In this document: one piece after another, positions 1 to 6,310 of the stretch
Layout: each line of letters starts with the position of its first letter
Position numbering within the stretch: the stretch's first letter is position 1
NCBI GenBank assembly: GCA_018222965.1
Contig: JAAEZH010000051.1
Location: 1 to 33,925 of the forward strand
DNA from: Bacteroidota bacterium
Lineage (GTDB): Bacteria > Bacteroidota > Bacteroidia > Chitinophagales > Saprospiraceae
DNA: 33,925 nucleotides
Reading direction: 5' to 3'
Translations under genes and position numbers: made by a program
The notes under the pieces: model-generated
The model's input: the letters and a program-made list of their open reading frames with translations, nothing else
Told to the model about the DNA's origin: nothing
The model's database searches: none

Positions 1-365
1 ATAAAAGCAAGGAAGGTGTACGCTTCATTCTCATAGGGATTATTTTTTGTCAATAATTCATTTGGGGTCGATTTAGCATTTTCGCATCCAGCAACCTAGC
101 TACTTGTTTGGTTGTGATTTTTAGCCCCACTGAAAGTGCGGGGATTTTCACGAAAATGACCTCCTCGTAAAATAATGATTTATATGCAGGATTTGAAAAG
201 TGGTGTATAAATCCAAATTATTCTTTCATCATTTGGGATATCTAATCTTGCTGCCCAAAGTCCTACTTTTATTGGAAATACTGTACTAAACTGAGCGGTA
301 TCCAATGGATTTTAAGGACTTACATAAATCCAACTCTAATTATTCGCTCGTAGATTCTGACAGGT
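1..365. other. Gene-free left edge
   Basis: AT-rich sequence without a convincing reading frame on either strand. I see a weak imperfect hairpin built on CCCC/GGGG near 125-143, and nothing else that looks like a gene, RNA or promoter. The region could belong to the upstream region of a gene lying off the left edge. Confidence 0.5.
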
Positions 366-401
366 AGGCCGGAATCTGTTTCTGAAACAGACGGAAGGCC
401 T
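366..401. repeat. Nested inverted repeat upstream of the glycosyltransferase
   Basis: An inner hairpin, TCTGTTT/AAACAGA (375-381 and 385-391) with a CTG loop, sits inside outer arms AGGCC (366-370) and GGCCT (397-401). It lies about 110 nt before the likely start of the glycosyltransferase gene. It could be a terminator remnant of an upstream unit, an operator or an RNA structure. No T-run follows on either strand, so a simple terminator is not obvious. Confidence 0.5.
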
Positions 402-498
402 TATCGCAATTAATGAACTTGTGACAAAATGAATGGTTGAAATGGTAAGTAGTCAAAATATTGCCTGCCCTAATATTATATCGAGCAGCGAGAAACCC

Positions 499-506
499 TA
501 CATTTG
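499..506 (+). promoter_or_regulatory. Possible -7 element TACATTTG
   Basis: Matches the Bacteroidota -7 consensus TAnnTTTG, but only four bases separate it from the preferred ATG at 511 and no TTTG is seen 17-23 nt upstream. If used, the mRNA would be leaderless or would start inside the gene. It may be a chance match. Confidence 0.25.
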
Positions 507-510
507 CCGC

Positions 511-1203
511 ATGAAGCTTAGTGTGATCATACCTACATTGAATGAAGCCGAAAACATAGGTCGACTGATATCAAGACTTCAATTGGAGGTTCCTGCAGAT
601 ACTTCCCTGGAGATTCTGGTGGTTGATGCCGACTCAGAGGATGATACGGCTGATATTGCCCGTAAAGCAGGGGCCAGAGTTATTCGGGCCACAAAAAAAG
701 GAAGGGCCTGTCAAATGAATCAGGGTGCCCGGGAAGCGGATGGAGATATCTTGTATTTTGTACATGGAGATACCTTGCCTCCCATAGGTTATGTTGATGA
801 GATTTTTACGGCCATCAACAATGATATTAATATGGGCTGCTTCCGCTTCCGGTTTGATTCTGACCGCAGGCTGTTGAAATTCAATTCCTACATGACCCGC
901 TTCAAATTCCTTTGGGTGCGAGGCGGAGACCAAAGCCTGTTTATCAATAAAACAGATTTTCAGGCATTGGGAGAATTTCGGGAAGATTACATAATAATGG
1001 AAGATTTTGAGTTTCTGGTTCGGGCAAAAAGAGCCGGAGTCTCCTTTAAAGTGCTGCAAAAAGACATTCTGGTTTCTGCGCGTAAGTATTCTGACAACAG
1101 CTACCTGCGTGTGCAATTGGCCAATGCTCTTGTGTTTACCATGTTTAGGCTTGGTTTTGGCCAAAAGACCCTCGCTAATACCTATAAAAGCCTGCTGAAT
1201 TAA
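511..1203 (+). CDS. Family 2 glycosyltransferase, TIGR04283-like
   Basis: About 230 residues with a GT-A fold. The N-terminus MKLSVIIPTLNEAENI and the following VVDADSEDDT are the nucleotide-sugar binding parts of GT2 enzymes. The GRACQMNQGA and LYFVHGDT segments, in place of the usual LFLHADT, are characteristic of the small TIGR04283 class of GT2-like transferases. MEDFEFLVRAKRAG near residue 185 fits the acceptor-side acidic motif. The frame is open upstream to an ATG at 433, but the extra 26 residues have no GT2 homology character, so I chose the ATG at 511. The acceptor is unknown. The gene stands alone and converges on mqnB, whose end lies 13 nt away with no terminator between them. Confidence 0.85.
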   Translation: MKLSVIIPTLNEAENIGRLISRLQLEVPADTSLEILVVDADSEDDTADIARKAGARVIRATKKGRACQMNQGAREADGDILYFVHGDTLPPIGYVDEIFTAINNDINMGCFRFRFDSDRRLLKFNSYMTRFKFLWVRGGDQSLFINKTDFQALGEFREDYIIMEDFEFLVRAKRAGVSFKVLQKDILVSARKYSDNSYLRVQLANALVFTMFRLGFGQKTLANTYKSLLN

Positions 1204-1216
1204 CGATAGACCACCC

Positions 1217-1891
1217 TTAGCTGCCTTTAAATTGAACCAGCATTTCCCGCAATACCTGATTGAGATTGCCTATCGCCAGCGGAATGTCCCAGTTTTCGCG
1301 GTTCCTGGCTTCTACATAGTTGGAAATGGCCCGCAATTGCAGGAATCGAAGTTGTTGCTGCAGGCATACATAAAAAAATGCCGCTCCCTCCATGCTCTCC
1401 AGATCCGGATCATACTTCTTTTGAATGACTTCAATGCTCTTTGTAGAACCATGTACTTTCTGAACGCTGATAGCTTCTGCTGTCGGAAGAAAAGACAGGA
1501 CAGGCTCGGGTTGTTTTAACTTTTGATCGCTAAATGGCGGACCGTCGGGTGACTCCAACTCCATTTCAAACAGATCCAAAAACCCGCCTTCTGCCGTTTC
1601 AGCTCCCAAATCTCCAAAACGCTCACTCACGATCTGAAAAACCCGCCCTTTTTCCCAATCTCTCCGAAAAGATCCGGCAATACCAGCCTGAATCAGTAGA
1701 TCATAACTTTCGCTCAAAACGCGCCGACCCAGGTGGAATGTAGTGGCTACCAGTCCGACGCCGGTGATGAGCGGAACAATTTCTATGCCGCCAATTTTAA
1801 AGCGGTCACCGGATTTTTCAGCTTCTTTTTCCAGCCATTCCAGGGTCGGCATGATTTCAAACGGAGTTGCTGAGACCAGGAGTATTTTCAT
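1217..1891 (-). CDS. mqnB: Futalosine hydrolase
   Basis: 224 residues of the nucleoside phosphorylase/hydrolase superfamily. It is expected to remove hypoxanthine from futalosine, giving dehypoxanthine futalosine in the futalosine route to menaquinone. Visible family marks are the N-terminal MKILLVSATPFEI, the glycine-rich GVGLVATTFHLGR and IQAGIAGSF, the substrate-binding ESMEGAAFFYVC near residue 165 and ISNYVEARN near 190. It is the last gene of a four-gene minus-strand operon: its ATG overlaps the stop of the barrel gene in an ATGA arrangement, which implies translational coupling. No other menaquinone gene is in the window, which is normal because mqn genes are often scattered. Confidence 0.93.
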   Translation of the reverse strand: MKILLVSATPFEIMPTLEWLEKEAEKSGDRFKIGGIEIVPLITGVGLVATTFHLGRRVLSESYDLLIQAGIAGSFRRDWEKGRVFQIVSERFGDLGAETAEGGFLDLFEMELESPDGPPFSDQKLKQPEPVLSFLPTAEAISVQKVHGSTKSIEVIQKKYDPDLESMEGAAFFYVCLQQQLRFLQLRAISNYVEARNRENWDIPLAIGNLNQVLREMLVQFKGS

Positions 1892-2712
1892 GGGTTTGAT
1901 GGTTGATAGGAAACGCTCAAGCCGGGAGAGATGCCCAAAATTAGATGGTATTCCTGTACCAGGTCGATCGACAAACCATTGGGGCTCTTCCAGCCAATAC
2001 CCAGACTAAAGGTGGAAGGATTGCTTTGTATACCAGCCAGAATACGCAATTGCGGAACGGGTAAATACTCCAGTCCGACGCGAGCTCTGAAATCATAGGC
2101 AAGTGTTTTTTCAACTTCGGCTGTCAGGGTAGCTGATTCTCCAAATAAGCGGCTGGCACCAAGCCGCAGGCTGGTAGGGAGCAATTCGCCAGAGACCTTC
2201 TCCAGTTGGGTAGGGTTGTAAATGTAAGCCCCCAGCAACCAGTCCTTATTGAGTTTGTAACTCGCACCCAGGTCAAAAGTGAAAATACCGCCAGCTCCAT
2301 AATCGGGTATCCGGGTGTGGAGGTAAATAAACCGCGCTCCCAGGGAGAAGTTTTCGGTCAGCTTTCGGCCATAGCCAAGAGCTACACTGCTTTCAGAGTA
2401 AGCATCAAATCCATAGTACTGAATTTGAACGCCAAAATTTCCAGCTCCGGTTGGCAAAACACTGATGAAATTGCCGGTTTGAATATCCGGTAGCCAATAA
2501 TATCGGGCACCTGATAAGGCCACCGACCATCGGTCAATACTTGTCAAAGCCGCAGGTTGTGCTGCAGCAGCTCCAATGCCTTCCAGGGCCGTGCTGGCTC
2601 CTCCCATACCGGTATTCCGGTTGTGTTGGAATGGATAAATTGCCTGCCCCTGTATCTGCCAGACAGATAGAAAAAGGAAGCAGGCGACCGAAATGGATCG
2701 TTTGAGACTCAT
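1888..2712 (-). CDS. PorV/PorQ-family outer-membrane barrel protein
   Basis: About 274 residues starting MSLKRSISVACFLFLSV, a signal peptide cleaved after QIQGQ. A start five codons upstream (2727) is also open, but the signal peptide begins cleanly at 2712. The mature start with RNTGMGGASTALEG and AAAAQPAAL is the N-terminal signature of the PorV/PorQ/UPF0164 barrels. The remainder alternates aromatic and small residues in 10-14-residue strands (for example FGVQIQYYGFDAYSESSVALGYG), as in an outer-membrane beta-barrel. Relatives include type IX secretion accessory proteins, but the whole superfamily is broad, so a role in secretion is only an inference. It overlaps mqnB by four bases and lies 24 nt downstream of the nicotinamidase-like gene. 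Confidence 0.78.
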   Translation of the reverse strand: MSLKRSISVACFLFLSVWQIQGQAIYPFQHNRNTGMGGASTALEGIGAAAAQPAALTSIDRWSVALSGARYYWLPDIQTGNFISVLPTGAGNFGVQIQYYGFDAYSESSVALGYGRKLTENFSLGARFIYLHTRIPDYGAGGIFTFDLGASYKLNKDWLLGAYIYNPTQLEKVSGELLPTSLRLGASRLFGESATLTAEVEKTLAYDFRARVGLEYLPVPQLRILAGIQSNPSTFSLGIGWKSPNGLSIDLVQEYHLILGISPGLSVSYQPSNP

Positions 2713-2736
2713 AATGGGAAGGTACAAAATTGGTTA

Positions 2737-3354
2737 TTAAGGATTCCAGGTACTGCTGTGCAAAATGCGTACACCAACTGCTTCCATTTTTTTCCAGGCT
2801 TCGGCTTCGGCTTCTCCTGTAAAAGCAGCCGGAAAACAGGCATCCCGGAATACACTGGTCTCTATCCCTTTTTGCCGGGCCTCGAGCGCTGTTTCCAGAA
2901 TGTCGAATTCGGTACACATGCCGAGTAGGAATAATCGGCAACTTTCATTTAACCGGAGTACTTCCTCCAGGTTTCGCCCATCTTTGGCTTTCGCCGAAAA
3001 GGCCGAAAAGGCTTCTTTGCCTGCATCTTGTCCCTTGTAAAAGGTATCCTGCCATTGTTCCTGCAGGATCTTCGGATGTATTTCTGCGCCGAAACTTTCC
3101 GCTACAGCGTGTATCAGCCAAAGTTGGATGGATTGGGAATCTTTTTCAAGAATTTGCCCGGGATATCTCCACAGGTGATTTCCGGCAAAACTGATGTGGT
3201 TGGCCGGATGCCAGTCACAAACAAGCAGGCTTTGATCAAAAGCGGGTGCCAGCTTGTTGGCCAGACCGATAAGCGGACTGTTGTCTCTTAAATCTAATGC
3301 GCCACCAGGAAAAAAGTCTAATTGCAGGTTAAGCCCGAGCAGGATGTTTTGCAT
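2737..3354 (-). CDS. Nicotinamidase-fold (isochorismatase superfamily) protein, active site altered
   Basis: 205 residues that align end to end with PncA-type nicotinamidases: LQLDFFPGGAL (10-20), the metal-site DWHPANHISF (47-56), IHAV with the fourth metal histidine (H82), YKG with the catalytic lysine (K107) and GMCTEFDILETALEA (145-159). Two catalytic residues are changed. The aspartate of the usual VDVQNDF motif is Asn9 (codon AAC), and the nucleophilic cysteine of the TDxCV motif is Asp151 (codon GAC). A cysteine exists four residues earlier (C147). The metal ligands D47, H49, H53 and H82 are kept. It therefore probably does not hydrolyse nicotinamide by the classical thioester route. 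It may be a binding protein or an enzyme with another mechanism. Its start lies three bases after the stop of the WG gene. Confidence 0.85.
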   Translation of the reverse strand: MQNILLGLNLQLDFFPGGALDLRDNSPLIGLANKLAPAFDQSLLVCDWHPANHISFAGNHLWRYPGQILEKDSQSIQLWLIHAVAESFGAEIHPKILQEQWQDTFYKGQDAGKEAFSAFSAKAKDGRNLEEVLRLNESCRLFLLGMCTEFDILETALEARQKGIETSVFRDACFPAAFTGEAEAEAWKKMEAVGVRILHSSTWNP

Positions 3355-3357
3355 GAA

Positions 3358-4527
3358 TCAATTGCTTTGAACTCTTGCCAGACCTTCACTGAAGTCCCTG
3401 GCATCAATAAAATCGGGTGTGATCAACGGTTTGCCGGCAGCATCGATAAAACCCATTCCTTCAAAAAATATTACCCGGGCTTTCCCTTCCCGGAAGGGCC
3501 AGACCAAACCATAATGGGGTTTGGTGATTTTTTGGCCCAGGGTATCCAGATACCCCCAAAGTTCTTCTTCCATGTACGGGGCCAAACCTTCGTCGAAAGA
3601 CTGGATTTGCTGGAACTTCAAATCGGTGAGTAAACTTCCGTTGTCTTTTAGGAAACCATATTTTCCGTCTTTTTCGACCGCGTAAATGCCGTGACCGGCA
3701 TACCACATTTGCTGATATTGCGGATTGGCAATCCAGTTTCCGGATTTGTCAATAAGTCCCCAACCAGCTTCCGTGCGCACACCTGCAGTGCCGCCAACAA
3801 AATCTAAAGCAGTGAGATAAACAGCTGCAATGGCCGATTCGCCGGAAGGCAATAAAAAACCATATAATCCTTCCAGTTTGTAGCGTGCCATCCCGTCTGA
3901 AAATGGCTCCAGTTTGTCGTATTCAGGAACTATGATCCAGTCTCCCTGTGGGTCAATCAGTCCATACCTGCCTGCCTGACGCACTTTGGCCATACCATTC
4001 TCGAAGGAGGATATATGCTGGTATTCAACAGGTAATATTTTCTGACCTTCGGTATCGATGCAGCCATAAAATCCCTTCAACTTTACGATTGCCCGTTCTT
4101 CCCGAAAATCGTAAGCTTCATCGTAAATTGGATCGATTACCCATTCTCCTTTGGTATTGATATAGCCGCTTTTGCCTGAGCGGTCAACGGCGCGCGCCAA
4201 CCCGCCGGAAAAATCAAATGCCCCTCGGAATACAGTCGGAATGACGATTTTACCAGACGGATTAATATATCCCCACAGTCCTCCATCGCGCACAACCGCC
4301 AGACCTTCACTGAAACTACGGCAGTCATCAAACTGAGGTTTAATAACCATTTTTCCCTGGGTATTGATGTAACCCCATGGAATGCCATCAGTATCATAAT
4401 CTGTTTCCACAGGCGGAAGGGATGTTTCCGATTCGGTGATGGCTGGTTGTTGCGAGGGAGTATCTTCGCGGCAGCCGGAAAAGACCAGCAAAATGGCAGG
4501 TATGAGTATCCAGAGTTGAAAACGCAT
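3358..4527 (-). CDS. WG-repeat lipoprotein
   Basis: 389 residues. The signal peptide ends in LVFSGC, a lipobox giving a lipid-modified Cys at residue 19, so the protein is likely anchored to a membrane. From about residue 50 to the end it is ten consecutive WG (KWG) repeats, each of the form WGYINxxGKxVIxPxFDxxxxFSEGLAxV, with the WG changed to SG, YG or MG in several units. Such repeats form beta-rich scaffolds of unknown ligand in Bacteroidota. It is the first gene of the operon with the nicotinamidase-like gene, the barrel gene and mqnB, and a well-formed promoter sits directly upstream. Confidence 0.9.
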   Translation of the reverse strand: MRFQLWILIPAILLVFSGCREDTPSQQPAITESETSLPPVETDYDTDGIPWGYINTQGKMVIKPQFDDCRSFSEGLAVVRDGGLWGYINPSGKIVIPTVFRGAFDFSGGLARAVDRSGKSGYINTKGEWVIDPIYDEAYDFREERAIVKLKGFYGCIDTEGQKILPVEYQHISSFENGMAKVRQAGRYGLIDPQGDWIIVPEYDKLEPFSDGMARYKLEGLYGFLLPSGESAIAAVYLTALDFVGGTAGVRTEAGWGLIDKSGNWIANPQYQQMWYAGHGIYAVEKDGKYGFLKDNGSLLTDLKFQQIQSFDEGLAPYMEEELWGYLDTLGQKITKPHYGLVWPFREGKARVIFFEGMGFIDAAGKPLITPDFIDARDFSEGLARVQSN

Positions 4528-4558
4528 AGACGGGAAATCATTAATTTTTAGGTCCTTT

Positions 4559-4589
4559 CAAAGGTACCAGATTGCCGGAAATTCCCAAA
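4559..4589 (-). promoter_or_regulatory. Promoter TTTG-N19-TACCTTTG of the WG/mqnB operon
   Basis: On the minus strand TTTG (4589-4586), a 19-nt spacer and TACCTTTG (4566-4559) match the Bacteroidota -33/-7 consensus at all eight fixed positions. The transcript would start about 25 nt before the WG-lipoprotein ATG. This is the clearest promoter in the window. Confidence 0.75.
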
Positions 4590-4601
4590 CAGGATTTTCG
4601 G

Positions 4602-5204
4602 CTAGCCCAATAATTCGGTTTTCACATCCGGATGCCATATGAGATTTTGGATGCTTAGGTAAGGAGGTGTTGCAGGATTTGAAATCGGAGGACTTAGAAG
4701 TTGCCGCCTGGTATCAGATGCTTCTTCTGGTGCGACCACAATGGTTTTATTGTCCATCAATGGATAAAGCTGCACCATGGAACTGCTTTCCGGGAGCTGT
4801 TTCCAGCTTAGGTTTAGCGACTGCCCGGCACTTGCCTGCCGTTTTGCCCAATCCATAAAACGGTCCCTGATCAAATGCCAATGCACCCGGTTGGTATGGA
4901 TACTGCTTAGAATAATCTGAGAAGGAAAAATTCCGGAATGATTAAGGCTCCGATAGGAGATGGCCTGGGGTTGAAAACGCTGTAGCATATTCAGGAAGGC
5001 CTCCGGATAATTTTTTGTCTGAGCAAGCTCGCGGATTTGTTCTACGGAGAATTGAATATCATGAAAAGCAGGCCCTGGGTCGAGCTGTCGGAAATCAATT
5101 GTGTCCGGACTTTCTGCTAATAAATAGGTATGCAGACCTTCTGTCGAGAAGCCAGACTCCCAGGATTCAAAAGCCTGGTCGAGATGGGGAGGACGCGCAC
5201 GCAT
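4602..5204 (-). CDS. Unrecognised protein, 200 residues
   Basis: I do not recognise this protein. It has no signal peptide, membrane segment or clear motif. It is moderately rich in Gln, Ser and Pro, with a likely helical middle (VHWHLIRDRFMDWAKRQ, about 127-143). The frame is free of stops and no competing frame on the other strand looks better. The only in-frame ATG is at 5204, only six bases after the T-tract of a strong terminator hairpin. The same frame runs open back through that hairpin to a TGA at 5246. The gene may be 5'-truncated, read from leaky termination, or start at a promoter I cannot see. It lies upstream of the WG operon in the same orientation, 74 nt away. Confidence 0.55.
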   Translation of the reverse strand: MRARPPHLDQAFESWESGFSTEGLHTYLLAESPDTIDFRQLDPGPAFHDIQFSVEQIRELAQTKNYPEAFLNMLQRFQPQAISYRSLNHSGIFPSQIILSSIHTNRVHWHLIRDRFMDWAKRQASAGQSLNLSWKQLPESSSMVQLYPLMDNKTIVVAPEEASDTRRQLLSPPISNPATPPYLSIQNLIWHPDVKTELLG

Positions 5205-5210
5205 GTTGTC

Positions 5211-5244
5211 AAAAAAGCCGGCAACATTACTGGTGCCGGCTTTT
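5211..5244 (-). terminator. Strong terminator after the sorting-domain gene
   Basis: Perfect 11-bp arms AAAAGCCGGCA (5213-5223) and TGCCGGCTTTT (5234-5244) with a 10-nt loop. The A-run at 5211-5216 gives a U-tail for minus-strand transcripts, so it should end the sorting-domain gene message. The right-hand T-run also allows activity on the plus strand. Confidence 0.85.
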
Positions 5245-5251
5245 CACTGAT

Positions 5252-6079
5252 TTATCGATTGATAATCATTTTCCGGGTGGCCATGCCTTTTTCATTCCGG
5301 AAAGAGTACAGGTAAATACCATTTGAGAGCTGACTTCCGTCGAATTGGATCTGGTTGATCCCTTCTTCCAGGCGCACCGTCTCTGTATGGATGCGGGCAC
5401 CCATAAGATTGGTAACTTCAAATAGATACTGGTCTGCTTCGTTTGTCGTAACTTCAATAGTTGTCTGGTCGCTGAATGGATTCGGAAGGTTGCGAATCTC
5501 ATGGATGGAAAGATCTGCTTCAACAACACCACTTACATATTCGAAGCAATTGCTGTAATCCTCTTCGTGAACGTAGAGGGAGTAATTGCCCGGAAACAAC
5601 TGCGGGTTTGGGAAGGTCAGATCAAAACCAAGCGGAAAAAACGGACCATATACTTTGGCATTGATTACCAGCTCGTTATCGCCAAGGTCTGCGGCATCGT
5701 CGGGTGTTCCGTAGAGGACCACACAACCGATGGAGTTGGCATCAAAAACACAATCTGGCGGATTACAGGCATAGCTTATACCTGATGGAAGGCCGGTAAC
5801 AGCACCTTCTGTAGCCAATACCAGAGAATCGATCACAATCGGTGTGCCCCCCAAAAGCAGGGTATCGTTTACAACAGCCGTAAATGTAAATTGATAGGCT
5901 TTGTTGAGGCAGGCAGAATCGGGGATTCCTCCTTCCGGATTTTCCATTTCATCGTATGGGAGCGGGTAAACACCAGCTATTGAATCCTGATAGCTTTCAT
6001 CGGCTTCACAGAAATCAATTTGAGCAATGGCGGCTGCTGAAAGCATCAATCCGCAAATAAGTAGTAATAATTTTTTCAT
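5252..6079 (-). CDS. Secreted protein with type IX secretion C-terminal sorting domain
   Basis: 275 residues from the preferred start MKKLLLLICGLMLSAAAIAQ, which is a signal peptide. An upstream in-frame ATG at 6112 would add 11 residues without signal character. The middle is a beta-rich domain with cysteines (ACNPPDCVF, IGCVVLYG). From about residue 200 the sequence IRNLPNPFSDQTTIEVTTNEA through GIYLYSFRNEKGMATRKMIINR is a typical type A sorting domain: N-P-F start, YLFEVTNLMG, the N-GIY strand and a final basic K-M-I-x-R. The protein is expected to be exported by Sec, pass the outer membrane by the type IX machinery and be attached or released at the surface. The cargo function is not recognisable. 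A perfect terminator follows. Confidence 0.88.
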   Translation of the reverse strand: MKKLLLLICGLMLSAAAIAQIDFCEADESYQDSIAGVYPLPYDEMENPEGGIPDSACLNKAYQFTFTAVVNDTLLLGGTPIVIDSLVLATEGAVTGLPSGISYACNPPDCVFDANSIGCVVLYGTPDDAADLGDNELVINAKVYGPFFPLGFDLTFPNPQLFPGNYSLYVHEEDYSNCFEYVSGVVEADLSIHEIRNLPNPFSDQTTIEVTTNEADQYLFEVTNLMGARIHTETVRLEEGINQIQFDGSQLSNGIYLYSFRNEKGMATRKMIINR

Positions 6080-6108
6080 CGTTGATTTCAATTTTGGGTC
6101 AAACTGCT

Positions 6109-6116
6109 GCAAGATA
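6109..6116 (-). promoter_or_regulatory. Possible -7 element TATCTTGC
   Basis: Minus-strand TATCTTGC about 30 nt before the sorting-domain gene. It differs from TAnnTTTG at the last two bases, and the same octamer is found at the Lrp gene with a good -33. No TTTG is seen at the right distance here. Confidence 0.3.
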
Positions 6117-6310
6117 GAAAGTTTTTATCCGCATTTTTATCTCCTGCATGCAATTTTAACCGGATTGCAAGCTCCTTAACAAGTTGTATGTTAAAACCCC
6201 GGAGTTTTTAACCAAATTTGTGCAATCAGTTACATTTTAGACTCCTAATTCAGATTTGGTGGGTTATGTCACCAATTACAGCTACCCAAATAATACCTAT
6301 TATGCCTGTC

